From contig JAJQHJ010000009.1 in the NCBI GenBank assembly GCA_021199795.1, positions 62,001 through 126,000 of the forward strand: DNA of 64,000 nucleotides, given 5' to 3'. This stretch comes from Oscillospiraceae bacterium (lineage in GTDB: Bacteria > Bacillota > Clostridia > Oscillospirales > Ruminococcaceae). Every line of letters starts with the position of its first letter. The stretch's first letter is position 1. Shown one piece after another: positions 25,018-33,459 of this stretch. The position numbers and the translations under genes are program-made. A model generated the notes under the pieces. It was not told the DNA's origin and ran no database searches. It was given only the letters and a program-made list of their open reading frames with translations.

Positions 25018-25896
25018 CTATTTGTCCTTCTTGCGCTTTACCACAAGATTCAGTATAAGATTTACTATCATGATGAATACAAAGAGCACCAATGCTATGC
25101 TGAAAAGTGCCTGTCTCTGGAGTCCTGAGGAGTAAGCCATTTCACTTACAATTGCAGTTGTCAGGAATCTTACGCTCTTGAAGAGACCCGGCATATTCGC
25201 AACATTTCCTGCTACCATCATTACTGCTGTTGCCTCACCTATCGCTCTGCCTGTTCCTAAGACCAGTGAGGCGAGAATTCCGCTCTTTGCCGCGGGGATC
25301 GTTACATTGAAGATGGTTTCAGTTTTATTGGCTCCAAGTGCCAAGGAGGCTTCCTCATACTCTTTTGGAACTGCTCTTATAGCGGTTTCCGACATTGAGA
25401 TTACTGACGGGAGAATCATGATTATGAGTACTACTATTGCAGAGAAGAGATTTGCTCCGTCGGGAAGATTGAACATTTCCCTTACTGCCGGGACTACATA
25501 AATCATTCCGACAAGTCCGAATACTACTGACGGGATTCCGCTCATCAGGTCTACTATCGAGCGCATGATTCCGGAAAAACGTTTGCCGGACATCTTTGCT
25601 ATGCATACGGCGCAGAGAAGTCCAAGAGGAAATCCAATGAGCATTGCTCCGAACGTTCCTATGATACTCGTTAAAATAAACGGAAGTATTCCATAGGACG
25701 GATTATCCCCAGTTGACTTCCATACGGTTCCGAAGAGGAAGTTTCCAAGTCCTATTTCTTTTATTGCAGGTATGCCTGATACCACAAGGTATACCGTGAT
25801 TACTACTACAAGTGCAACAGCGAGAAAGCCACAGATTATGAATATTGTATTCATTACTGTATCGAGAACGTGTGCTGTCTTTTTTACTTTTTCCAA
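25018..25896 (-). CDS. pstC: Phosphate ABC transporter permease
   Basis: A 292-residue permease with six membrane helices, GIPSVVFGLVGMIYVVP, and the EAA loop ASLALGANKTETIFNVTIPAA. The start is TTG at 25896, supported by AAAGGA nine bases upstream. It is separated from pstS by 128 bases carrying a GC-rich hairpin without a T-run. Confidence 0.94.
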   Translation of the reverse strand: MEKVKKTAHVLDTVMNTIFIICGFLAVALVVVITVYLVVSGIPAIKEIGLGNFLFGTVWKSTGDNPSYGILPFILTSIIGTFGAMLIGFPLGLLCAVCIAKMSGKRFSGIMRSIVDLMSGIPSVVFGLVGMIYVVPAVREMFNLPDGANLFSAIVVLIIMILPSVISMSETAIRAVPKEYEEASLALGANKTETIFNVTIPAAKSGILASLVLGTGRAIGEATAVMMVAGNVANMPGLFKSVRFLTTAIVSEMAYSSGLQRQALFSIALVLFVFIMIVNLILNLVVKRKKDK

Positions 25897-25945
25897 CTTG
25901 CCGCATCCTTTCCCGGTTTTGGGTTAAGCTTTATGCCGCTCTCCC

Positions 25946-25976
25946 CGGGAGGCGACCGAGGCAAGACCGCCTCCCG
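25946..25976 (-). other. Intercistronic hairpin between pstS and pstC
   Basis: CGGGAGGC (25946-25953) pairs with GCCTCCCG (25969-25976), with further inner pairing. No T-run follows on the minus strand, so it fits an RNA-stability or partial-termination element that raises pstS expression over pstCAB. That arrangement is well known for binding-protein-dependent operons. Confidence 0.6.
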
Positions 25977-26024
25977 AAGATTCTAGCATATATCGGGTTT
26001 GAAACTATCTGGTTTAAATGGCTA

Positions 26025-26834
26025 TCAGTTTACCGGTACGCAGCCTGCAGCTTCTATGTACTCATTTACAGCGGAGCTGGTGCAGTAATCATAGAATGCC
26101 TGAGCAGCGTCAGAGAGAGTAGCGTCTTTCTTGGTTACGAAGACGAAGTTTCTCTGGATCTGATATGAGCCGTCGAGAACGGTTTCGCTGGTGGGATAAA
26201 CTCCCTCAACAGAGATTGCACTTACAGTGTCGTTGACAGATGCGAGTGAAACATATCCGATAGCGTTCGGGTTAGAGGAAACTGCGCTTACAACGTCACC
26301 GGTGGAGGTGAGTTCCTGAGAATATACGCAAGCGTCAGCAGTTCCGGTGATGGACTCAAAGCCGTCTCTGGTTCCGGAAGAAGCTTCACGACCGATGCAG
26401 ACGATGGGGAGATCCTCGCCGCCTACTTCACTCCAGTTGGTGATTTCGCCGGTGAAGATTGCAGCAATCTGCTCAATGGTTAAATCAGATACAGTGTTCG
26501 AGGTGTTTACGATTACGGCAATACCGTCAATTGCAACTACTGTCTGTTCACAGGTCTCAAGCTCACTGTCCTTTAAGTTACGGCTTGCAAGACCGATGTC
26601 GCAGGTGCCGTCGATTACTGCCTGGATACCAGAACCGGAACCAGTCGGATTATAGGTGACGGTGATGTCGGGATTCTCCTCCATGAATGCTTCCATGAAG
26701 TAACCCATGACTTTCTCCATTGAGGTGGATCCGTCAGTAGAGACTGACTTAGCCTCAGTTTCGCCGCAAGCGGTGAGTGAGCCGAGTGCCAGAACAAGGC
26801 ACATAATAAGCGCAAAAATCTTTGCTTTTTTCAT
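26025..26834 (-). CDS. pstS: Phosphate-binding lipoprotein
   Basis: A 269-residue lipoprotein: signal peptide MKKAKIFALIMCLVLALGSL followed by TAC with the lipidated Cys23. The mature protein has the phosphate-binding TDGSTSMEKVMGYFMEAF and YNPTGSGSGIQAVIDG strands and IGREASSGTRDGFES, all hallmarks of PstS. It captures phosphate outside the membrane for PstCAB. The start at 26834 gives a normal signal peptide; an in-frame ATG 12 bases upstream sits too close to the AAAGGA ribosome site. Confidence 0.95.
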   Translation of the reverse strand: MKKAKIFALIMCLVLALGSLTACGETEAKSVSTDGSTSMEKVMGYFMEAFMEENPDITVTYNPTGSGSGIQAVIDGTCDIGLASRNLKDSELETCEQTVVAIDGIAVIVNTSNTVSDLTIEQIAAIFTGEITNWSEVGGEDLPIVCIGREASSGTRDGFESITGTADACVYSQELTSTGDVVSAVSSNPNAIGYVSLASVNDTVSAISVEGVYPTSETVLDGSYQIQRNFVFVTKKDATLSDAAQAFYDYCTSSAVNEYIEAAGCVPVN

Positions 26835-26899
26835 TTCAAATAACATCCTTTCAGATTTTACATGTAGAGGGCGGTCTTTCTCTTCCCGTCCACGGCTCT

Positions 26900-26955
26900 A
26901 ATATAGCGCAGCTAATGTTAAGTCTGAAAGCACTGTTATGTTAAATCTGTGTTAA
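26900..26955 (-). promoter_or_regulatory. PHO-box repeats and promoter of the pst operon
   Basis: On the minus strand, TTAACA occurs at 26955-26950, 26944-26939 and 26921-26916. The first two are exactly 11 bases apart and the third falls two helical turns further. This matches PhoP boxes of Firmicutes (TTAACA-like units every 11 bases). A -10-like TATATT lies at 26905-26900 and no -35 hexamer is needed if the regulator activates. Confidence 0.75.
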
Positions 26956-26971
26956 ATATCGCCTTAAAACG

Positions 26972-26998
26972 AAAAAATCCGCCACTTGGGCGGACTTT
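26972..26998 (-). terminator. Intrinsic terminator after the first DegV gene
   Basis: On the minus strand, GTCCGCC and GGCGGAT form a stem around a CAAGT loop, followed by TTTTTT. It lies between the DegV stop and the pst promoter, insulating the two units. Confidence 0.8.
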
Positions 26999-27012
26999 TG
27001 ATGCGATATTGA

Positions 27013-27873
27013 TTACTTATGGATACCTCTAAAGAAGAGTGCTATGGTTCCCGGTCCTGCATGACCGCCGGTTACGGGTTCGTACTGTTCTATCATGGCG
27101 TTACCGGTAAAGCCGATGGCTTTGAGTTGTTCGAGAAGTGTCATAGCTCCCGCTTCGTTGTCGGCATGGGCGATGCTTATATCTAAGGACATATCTGAGC
27201 AGAGCTTCTGGTATTTGTCGGCAAGGGTGGCTATAGCACGCTTCTCTCCCCTTGCGACGCCATTGAAGACGATGTGACCGGTGTTATCGCCCATGAGAAT
27301 CGGCTTGACATTAAGAAGCGATCCGGCAAAGGCTACTGTTCCGGAAACTCTGCCGCCTTTCTTTAAGTATTTCATGTCATCCACTGTGAAGTACTGGCAA
27401 AGGTGATCACGTTTGTTATATAGCTCACTTACCACAACGTCGATTCTTTCGCCATTTTCTATGAGCTCAGCGGCGTCGAGAACGTGCATTCCCTCTCCCA
27501 AAGAGGCGGCATAGGAATCGAAAACTATTATTGCACGGTCGGGATAGGTTTCCTGGAGCTCGCTTGCGGCTATCTTGGCTGAGCTGATAGCTCCGCTGAT
27601 TCCCCCTGCCATTCCGACATAGAGGACGTCGTCGCCATTCTGAAGTGCTGGCTCGAATGCTTTCATGTAGTCGACGATGTTTACCATCGATGTCTTTATG
27701 TCTGCGCCCTCGCGCATTGCTTTATAGAACGACTTGCCATCGAAGCCCTCAAGGGTGTTATATTCAACAACCTTGTCGTTTATGCTGTAGTGGAAGTGCA
27801 CAAGCTCGATGTTGTGCTCCTTGAGAACCGCAGGGCTCAAGTTTGCCGAGGTGTCGGTGAATAGTCTTATCAT
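27013..27873 (-). CDS. DegV family fatty-acid-binding protein, copy 1
   Basis: A 286-residue DegV (FakB-like) protein: IRLFTDTSANLSPAVLKEHN at the N-terminus, LYVGMAGGISGAISSA where the fatty-acid carboxylate is bound, and YLKKGGRVSGTVAFAGSLLNVKPIL. FakB proteins present fatty acids to the kinase FakA for phosphorylation and phospholipid synthesis. No full FakA lies in the window, but a FakA C-terminal-like protein does (3151-3426). It is monocistronic, with GGAGACATGTAA before the ATG and a terminator after the stop. It is clearly diverged from the DegV at 28635. Confidence 0.9.
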   Translation of the reverse strand: MIRLFTDTSANLSPAVLKEHNIELVHFHYSINDKVVEYNTLEGFDGKSFYKAMREGADIKTSMVNIVDYMKAFEPALQNGDDVLYVGMAGGISGAISSAKIAASELQETYPDRAIIVFDSYAASLGEGMHVLDAAELIENGERIDVVVSELYNKRDHLCQYFTVDDMKYLKKGGRVSGTVAFAGSLLNVKPILMGDNTGHIVFNGVARGEKRAIATLADKYQKLCSDMSLDISIAHADNEAGAMTLLEQLKAIGFTGNAMIEQYEPVTGGHAGPGTIALFFRGIHK

Positions 27874-27968
27874 TTACATGTCTCCTTAACGAGATAATTT
27901 CCGTCGAATATGATACCACTTTGGGCTGAAAATTTCAATCTTCCTGCGAAAATTTCGCCTCTACTCTT

Positions 27969-28009
27969 AAAAAATGAGCAGTAGAGCTCCACATTCTGGA
28001 ATTCTACCG
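27969..28009 (-). terminator. Intrinsic terminator after the membrane XRE gene
   Basis: On the minus strand, CGGTAGAATTCC pairs with GGAGCTCTACTG (one mismatch, two G-U) around a 7-base loop, followed by CTCATTTTTT. Confidence 0.6.
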
Positions 28010-28017
28010 CCGATTTT

Positions 28018-28626
28018 TTACTTATTATCGTCTTTATTATGGTTCACATGATAGAGCCGGAAGCTCAGGACTACCAGTGCCTCCGCGGGAATCTCTATCA
28101 GAAAGAGCTGCCACCAGTTGTATTTTAAGAATATCACATAGAGCGTTCCAACGATGCTCAATACCAGAAGCGAGATTATTACAAAGTTGTATTTTCCCTC
28201 ATGCCAGATTGAATTCAGAACCAACAGGTCTGTCAGAAGAACAGGCAGTGCATAGACGAATACCTGCCAGTATATCGAACCCCTGAGCCAGAAGATGATG
28301 AAGAGTATTGTCGCAACAGTCATGATTCCAACTGCGGTTATTCCCATTATAATTTTGTAGGGAATATTCGATTTGACAGAGTCGATTATACTGATGCTGA
28401 TTTTCTCGTCAGGGTCATGAGGTCTCGCCAGGTAGTCAACTGTCACTCCAAAGATGTCGGCGATATTTCTCAGAACTATGACGTCCGGCAAAGCCTCAGC
28501 CCGCTCCCATTTGGAGACAGACTTATCGGAATAGTTGAGCTTTTCGGCAAGCTCAAGCTGGGTCATGCCCGCACGGGTTCTTAGCTCAATTATATTGCTT
28601 GCTATAGTGGTCTCAATCTCTTTCAT
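28018..28626 (-). CDS. Membrane-anchored XRE-family regulator
   Basis: A 202-residue protein. The first ~70 residues are a Cro/C1-type helix-turn-helix (MTQLELAEKLNYSDKSVSKW, VTVDYLARP), and the remainder has four to five hydrophobic helices (from ~residue 92). Such helix-turn-helix/membrane fusions are common in Clostridia and are thought to sense an envelope signal; the target is unknown. It begins 8 bases after the second DegV gene, so it is probably cotranscribed with it and may regulate it. A terminator follows. Confidence 0.85.
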   Translation of the reverse strand: MKEIETTIASNIIELRTRAGMTQLELAEKLNYSDKSVSKWERAEALPDVIVLRNIADIFGVTVDYLARPHDPDEKISISIIDSVKSNIPYKIIMGITAVGIMTVATILFIIFWLRGSIYWQVFVYALPVLLTDLLVLNSIWHEGKYNFVIISLLVLSIVGTLYVIFLKYNWWQLFLIEIPAEALVVLSFRLYHVNHNKDDNK

Positions 28627-28634
28627 GGGTACCT

Positions 28635-29483
28635 CTACTTCTCGAAGAATACTACTCCTATTGCTCCTGGTCCTATGTGTGTGCCTATCGTCGCACCTAT
28701 TCTCATCACAGGAAGTTCATCTGTCTCAGACTCCCAGAGGCTTCTTGAATCCTCGACATATTTGTCAAGGTATCCCCTGCTGTTTCCGGTGTAGGCGAGA
28801 GAATATGGTTTCGAGAAATCGATTCCGTTGCTCTTATTGACGAGCTCGTTGAGGAGGTTATTGCCCTTTTTGGAGCCTCTTGCCTTTCCGACCATGATGA
28901 CTTCGCCCTCTTCAACTCCGATAACCGGCTTGATCTGAAGAAGACTTCCTGCAAACTCGACTGCCGCAGAGATTCTTCCGCCCTTTCTTAAGTACTCAAG
29001 TGTATCTAAGAGTGCAAGTATTCTTATTTTGTGTCTTACTTCATTGAGGGTTTTCTCAAGCTCCTCTACTCCCATTCCATCACGGATGAGGGAGTCTGCA
29101 TATCTTATGAATATGGCTTCGCCTAATGCGGCACTCAGGCTGTCGACCACTATTGGCTTAACCTCGCAGGCTTCAGCCGCTATGCAGGCGGACTGATAGG
29201 TTCCGGAAAGCTTTGAAGAGAGTGTGATTACAAAAGGCGTGTCGCCGTCGGCGGTAACTTCTTCAAAAGCATGCTCGTAGTCAGCTGGTGTGAGCTGGGA
29301 TGTGTGAGGAAGGTCGTCCGACTCGACAAGCATATCATAGAATCTGTCGGGGGTGATGTCGACGCCGTCCCTGTACTCCGTGTCGCCAATTGTGACAGTC
29401 AGAGGAAGGAGATACCAGCCGTGCTCTTTTGCCTCTTCTACGGTTATGTCTGATGCTGAGTCGATTACAAGTCTTAGTGCCAT
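28635..29483 (-). CDS. DegV family fatty-acid-binding protein, copy 2
   Basis: A 282-residue DegV/FakB-like protein: LRLVIDSASDITVEEAKEHG, the DDLPHTSQLTPADYEHAFEE region, FVITLSSKLSGTYQSACIAA, and YLRKGGRISAAVEFAGSLLQ. It shares the fold and motifs with the protein at 27013 but differs in many residues, suggesting preference for a different fatty acid. AAAGGAG precedes the ATG. The membrane XRE gene follows closely, while the aro operon ends just upstream. Confidence 0.9.
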   Translation of the reverse strand: MALRLVIDSASDITVEEAKEHGWYLLPLTVTIGDTEYRDGVDITPDRFYDMLVESDDLPHTSQLTPADYEHAFEEVTADGDTPFVITLSSKLSGTYQSACIAAEACEVKPIVVDSLSAALGEAIFIRYADSLIRDGMGVEELEKTLNEVRHKIRILALLDTLEYLRKGGRISAAVEFAGSLLQIKPVIGVEEGEVIMVGKARGSKKGNNLLNELVNKSNGIDFSKPYSLAYTGNSRGYLDKYVEDSRSLWESETDELPVMRIGATIGTHIGPGAIGVVFFEK

Positions 29484-29509
29484 TATGTGCTCCTTTACTT
29501 CTTAAAAAC

Positions 29510-29950
29510 TTAATTCTTCTTTGTGAGATAATCTTCCAGGAACTTTACAGCCTCTATATAGCCATTGAAGCCGAGTCCCATATATGTTTTCACACATGCC
29601 TTGCCAGCATATGAAATCTGGCGGAAATCCTCGCGCTCGTTTACAGCCGATATATGAACCTCAACTGCCGGAATCGAGACTGCCTTGAGGGCATCCAGGA
29701 TTGCAACGCTCGTGTGGGTGTAGGCGGCAGGATTGATGACGATTCCGTCGAAAACACCGTAGGCTTCCTGAATCCTGTCGACGATTGCTCCCTCGTGGTT
29801 TGACTGGAAGAATTCCACTTCAATTCCCCTGCTGTCGCAATAATCGGAAATAAGCTTCACTAGAGACGAATAGGTTTCTGAACCGTAGATTCCCGGCTCC
29901 CTGATTCCGAGCATATTTAAGTTCGGACCGTTTATTACAAGCAGCTTCAT
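29510..29950 (-). CDS. aroQ: 3-dehydroquinate dehydratase, type II
   Basis: Third step of the shikimate pathway. A 146-residue type II enzyme with MKLLVINGPNLNMLGIREPG (catalytic Tyr region at YGSETYSSL) and FFQSNHEGAIVDRIQ. GIVINPAAYTHTS and VEVHISAVNEREDFRQ follow. Type II dehydroquinases act by a trans elimination through an enolate. It is the last gene of the aro operon, and its ATG overlaps the aroE-aroK stop (ATGA). Confidence 0.95.
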   Translation of the reverse strand: MKLLVINGPNLNMLGIREPGIYGSETYSSLVKLISDYCDSRGIEVEFFQSNHEGAIVDRIQEAYGVFDGIVINPAAYTHTSVAILDALKAVSIPAVEVHISAVNEREDFRQISYAGKACVKTYMGLGFNGYIEAVKFLEDYLTKKN

Positions 29951-31176
29951 ATTGAGCCCTCGATTCCTTTGATTATTTTGTCGACTGTTTCCCGCACTGT
30001 GCCGTTGTTGTCGACCCGGATGTCGGCGAATTTCTCGTACATGGGCTTGCGTTTGCGGTATAGCTCAGATAAATCCGACTTCTGGGAGATTGGTCTGCCG
30101 TCGGTCGGGAGCTTGGATGTGTCTCGCTCAAGCCAGACTATAATGCCATTCTGGTGGAGGAGGTTATAGTTTTCTTCCCTTGTGACAACTCCGCCTCCGG
30201 TGGAGATTATTCTCTCCGAAAGCTTGCCTGAGGCTTCCATTTCAGCTGTTTCAAGCCGACGGAACTCCTCTTCTCCGGAATTCTCAAATATCTCGGGGAT
30301 AGTCATCCCGGCATCCTTTACGATTTCAGCGTCGGTTTCTATAACAGGTCTATGAAGCCTCTGACCGAGTGCCTGGGTTACAACCGATTTGCCGCTGCCG
30401 GGCATACCTATCAATATAATATTTTCGAGCTCTCTTGTCAATGAGTTTTCAATAAATGTAACCGAATCGTCACTAATTTCTTTTTTCTGAAAGTGCTCGG
30501 AGCTGTATTTTGCCTGGGCTACAAGCATGTGGAGCCCGCTCTTATATTTCAAGCCAAGACTTTCAGCTTGCAGAATAAGAGCCGTCCTCATCGGGTTATA
30601 GATTACATCCAGAACACACTCGCAGGACTTGATTCTTCTTAAATCCAAAGGAGATACGCCGTTTTTCGGGTACATTCCGACAGGGGTTGCATTTACAACG
30701 AGAACTGCGTCAGAATGCTTCTCGATATTATCGTAGTTATCTTCACCATGGCGACTTATCGGGACTACTTCTGCGCCCATTTCGCTCAGGACTTTCTGGA
30801 CGGTGACTCCGGTGCCGCCTGTTCCTAAGACAAGAGCTTTCTTCCCGGATATGTCGACTCCGGTTTCAAGAACCATGCTTTTAAAGCCATAGTAGTCTGT
30901 ATTGTAGCCGTAGATTTTGCCGTCGCGCCTGACAAGAGTATTAACGCTTCCAAGGCTTTTTGCGATATCCGAAAGCTCGTCACATAGGGAGGCGGCTACT
31001 TTTTTATATGGGATGGTGACATTCAAACCGTCCCAGTCGCCGTTTAAGATGAAGTCTTCGACCTTATCTTTGGGGACTTCATAGAGACGGTAGTCGTAAT
31101 CACCTAAGTAAGCATGGATTCTCGGGGAGTAGCTATGCCCGAGAGTCTCTCCCAAAAGACCGCATTTAAGCGTCAT
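29947..31176 (-). CDS. aroE-aroK: Shikimate dehydrogenase-shikimate kinase fusion
   Basis: A 409-residue bifunctional enzyme for two consecutive shikimate steps. Residues 1 to ~245 are AroE: KCGLLGETLGHSYSPRIH, LNVTIPYKKVAASLCD with the catalytic Lys, YNTDYYGF and the NADP loop VLGTGGTGVTV. Residues ~252-409 are AroK: the Walker A motif GMPGSGKS (257-264), TDAEIV for shikimate, STGGGVVTRE and the lid DGRPISQKSD. AroE and AroK are usually separate; the order of the fusion is dehydrogenase first. It is translationally coupled to aroQ and starts 2 bases after pheA. Confidence 0.94.
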   Translation of the reverse strand: MTLKCGLLGETLGHSYSPRIHAYLGDYDYRLYEVPKDKVEDFILNGDWDGLNVTIPYKKVAASLCDELSDIAKSLGSVNTLVRRDGKIYGYNTDYYGFKSMVLETGVDISGKKALVLGTGGTGVTVQKVLSEMGAEVVPISRHGEDNYDNIEKHSDAVLVVNATPVGMYPKNGVSPLDLRRIKSCECVLDVIYNPMRTALILQAESLGLKYKSGLHMLVAQAKYSSEHFQKKEISDDSVTFIENSLTRELENIILIGMPGSGKSVVTQALGQRLHRPVIETDAEIVKDAGMTIPEIFENSGEEEFRRLETAEMEASGKLSERIISTGGGVVTREENYNLLHQNGIIVWLERDTSKLPTDGRPISQKSDLSELYRKRKPMYEKFADIRVDNNGTVRETVDKIIKGIEGSI

Positions 31177-31178
31177 GT

Positions 31179-32351
31179 TTACATTACCTCTCTGTAACTG
31201 CCTAAGTAGTTATATTCGCTGCAGATGTCGCCAAGTTCACTCATCAGCTGCAGGAACTGAGGAGAATAGACGGAGGTGTCAAGGTCGAAATAGAACATGA
31301 ACTCAAAATCCTTGTCGGGAATCGGGCGGCTTTCGAGCTTAGAAAGGTTAATTCCGAAAGCATAGAGACGTGACAGGAATTTATAGAGCGAACCCGGCTT
31401 GTCTTCGAGGACGCACATAAGGCTGGTTCTGTCTGCACCGGGATAGATTTCGAGGTCTTTCGATATGCAGATGAAGCGGGTGTAGTTATTGTCGTTATCC
31501 TGAACTGTAGGCTTTATGCAATCCAAGCCGTAGAGCTTCTGGCACTCGCTTGAGGATAGGGTGGCAATGTCAGATCTCGAAGACTCTGCAACCATCTTTG
31601 CGGCAACTGCGGTGTTCTCGCATGGGATAACCTTGACTCCCTTGAGAGTGGACAAGAATTCGGCGCACTGACTGATAGCCTGCTGATGGGAATAGATTTC
31701 GGTTATGTCCTCAAGCTTGGTTCCTTTCTTTGCAAGAAGATTGTGTTCAACCTTGAGGCGGATGCTTCTTACGATATTGAAGCTGTGCTTGGTCATGAGG
31801 TCATAGACGGAATTTACCGAGCCGGCGGTGCTGTTCTCAAGCGGAATTACGCCATACTTGCAGAAGCCCTTTTCGATTGCAGTGAAGACGGCGTCGAAGT
31901 TTGAGAAATACATGATAGTAGGAGACTTGAAAAGCTTCTCTGCGGCTTTCTGGGAATATGCGCCCTCAACTCCCTGACATGCTACAACTGCACGCTCCGG
32001 GAAAAGCTGGGGTGTGTTCTCTATTGCCTGGGAAATATTTTTGCTCAGTTCACTTCCATGACCTATGAGTCTGTTCTGATAGCCGCGGCTGAGCTCAAGG
32101 ATAAACGAATAGAGGAGCTCGGTGTATTCTTTCAGATCGTCGGGAGTTTTGTCGACAACGTCCTGAATCTTTTCGCGCTCACGGCGCATGTCAAGAACAG
32201 GGAGACTATGCTCCTTTTTAAAGGATGCCAGTCCTGCAGCGGTTTCCATTCTCTCGCCAAAAAGCTTGACTATTTCATTGTCTATCTCGTCGATCTTGTC
32301 GCGATAAACCTTTCTGCCATCGGAATTTGTGGTAATCTTCTCAGTTTCCAT
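31179..32351 (-). CDS. pheA: Bifunctional chorismate mutase/prephenate dehydratase
   Basis: A 390-residue P-protein. An AroH/AroQ-type chorismate mutase (residues ~15-95: YRDKIDEIDNEIVKLFGERM, RREREKI) is followed by prephenate dehydratase (ACQGVEGAYSQKAAEKLF and the STAGSVNSVYDLM region). A C-terminal ACT domain (LEDKPGSLYKFLSRLYAFGI, LESRPIPD) gives phenylalanine feedback inhibition. It yields phenylpyruvate. The start at 32351 follows AAAGGA by 9 bases; the longer open frame upstream would overlap aroC coding sequence. Confidence 0.94.
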   Translation of the reverse strand: METEKITTNSDGRKVYRDKIDEIDNEIVKLFGERMETAAGLASFKKEHSLPVLDMRREREKIQDVVDKTPDDLKEYTELLYSFILELSRGYQNRLIGHGSELSKNISQAIENTPQLFPERAVVACQGVEGAYSQKAAEKLFKSPTIMYFSNFDAVFTAIEKGFCKYGVIPLENSTAGSVNSVYDLMTKHSFNIVRSIRLKVEHNLLAKKGTKLEDITEIYSHQQAISQCAEFLSTLKGVKVIPCENTAVAAKMVAESSRSDIATLSSSECQKLYGLDCIKPTVQDNDNNYTRFICISKDLEIYPGADRTSLMCVLEDKPGSLYKFLSRLYAFGINLSKLESRPIPDKDFEFMFYFDLDTSVYSPQFLQLMSELGDICSEYNYLGSYREVM

Positions 32352-32376
32352 TATGTCATGTCCTTTCAAGTCTATT

Positions 32377-33444
32377 TTATATGTACTTCTTGTACTCCAG
32401 ATATGCGTCGTAAACGGCGATTGCGGCGGCTGCTTCAACGCAGGGAACAGCTCTTGGCACTATGCACGGGTCGTGGCGACCCTTGACCACAAGTTCGCCC
32501 TCTGTTAATGTATCAAGCCTTACTGAGTGCTGCTTCTGCGAAATCGACGGTGTCGGCTTGAATGCAACTTTGAATACGACCGGCATTCCGGTTGTAATGC
32601 CACCAAGGATTCCTCCGCAGTTGTTGGTTGTGGTGACGACTTTGCCGTCCCTGACTTCAAACGGGTCGTTATTCTCGCTTCCACGGAGCTTTGAAGCCTC
32701 AAAGCCGATTCCGAACTCAATTCCCTTTACCGCCGGGATACCGAAAACGATGTTTGCAATTTTATTTTCCATTCCGTCGAACATCGGGTCTCCGAGTCCC
32801 ACGGGAAGCCCAAGCACTTTACACTCGACTATTCCTCCGACCGAATCGCCCTCACTCTTGGCGGATGCAATGCACTCCTGCATTTTCTCTGCTTTCTCGT
32901 CGCTTACTGTTGGGAAAGGCTTCTGAGCAGTTGCTTCAAGAAGCTCGCCATCATCTGAAACATCGCCTATTGAAGCTATTCGGGATATAACTGTTATGCC
33001 CAGGCTGTCAAGAATCTGTAGGACTATTCCACCTGCTAAGCAGAGAGGAGCTGTAAGTCTTCCCGAGAAGTGCCCTCCTCCGGCATAGTCCTGATTGCCA
33101 CCGTATTTTACTGATGCCGTGAAGTCGGCGTGACCGGGTCTTGGGAGAATTTTGAGCTCGCTATAGTCATTTGAGCGGGTGTCGGTGTTTCTTATGATTG
33201 CCGTGAGTGGTGCGCCGCAGGTAACTCCGTCTTTGATTCCGGATATAAACTCCGGCTTGTCTGCTTCCTTGCGGGCAGTTGAATATGCATTCTTACTGGG
33301 AGCGCGACGTGATGTAAAGGCTTCCAGCTTGTCAAAATCGATTTTTATTCCCGCCGGGAGCCCCTCAAGCGTCATTCCAATTGCCGCAGAGTGGGACTGA
33401 CCGAATATGGTGAGCTTAATGTTACTGCCGATACTGCTTGCCAT
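32377..33444 (-). CDS. aroC: Chorismate synthase
   Basis: A 355-residue FMN-dependent enzyme that makes chorismate from EPSP. Family signatures present: LTIFGQSHSAAIGMTLEGLP, RNTDTRSNDYSEL, RPGHADFTASVKYGG, GGGHFSGRLTA, and VKGRHDPCIVPRAVPCVEAA near the C-terminus. It is the seventh and last common step of the shikimate pathway. It lies 15 bases after aroA, and pheA follows at 25 bases. Confidence 0.97.
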   Translation of the reverse strand: MASSIGSNIKLTIFGQSHSAAIGMTLEGLPAGIKIDFDKLEAFTSRRAPSKNAYSTARKEADKPEFISGIKDGVTCGAPLTAIIRNTDTRSNDYSELKILPRPGHADFTASVKYGGNQDYAGGGHFSGRLTAPLCLAGGIVLQILDSLGITVISRIASIGDVSDDGELLEATAQKPFPTVSDEKAEKMQECIASAKSEGDSVGGIVECKVLGLPVGLGDPMFDGMENKIANIVFGIPAVKGIEFGIGFEASKLRGSENNDPFEVRDGKVVTTTNNCGGILGGITTGMPVVFKVAFKPTPSISQKQHSVRLDTLTEGELVVKGRHDPCIVPRAVPCVEAAAAIAVYDAYLEYKKYI

Positions 33445-33459
33445 CCTGCACCGTCCTTT

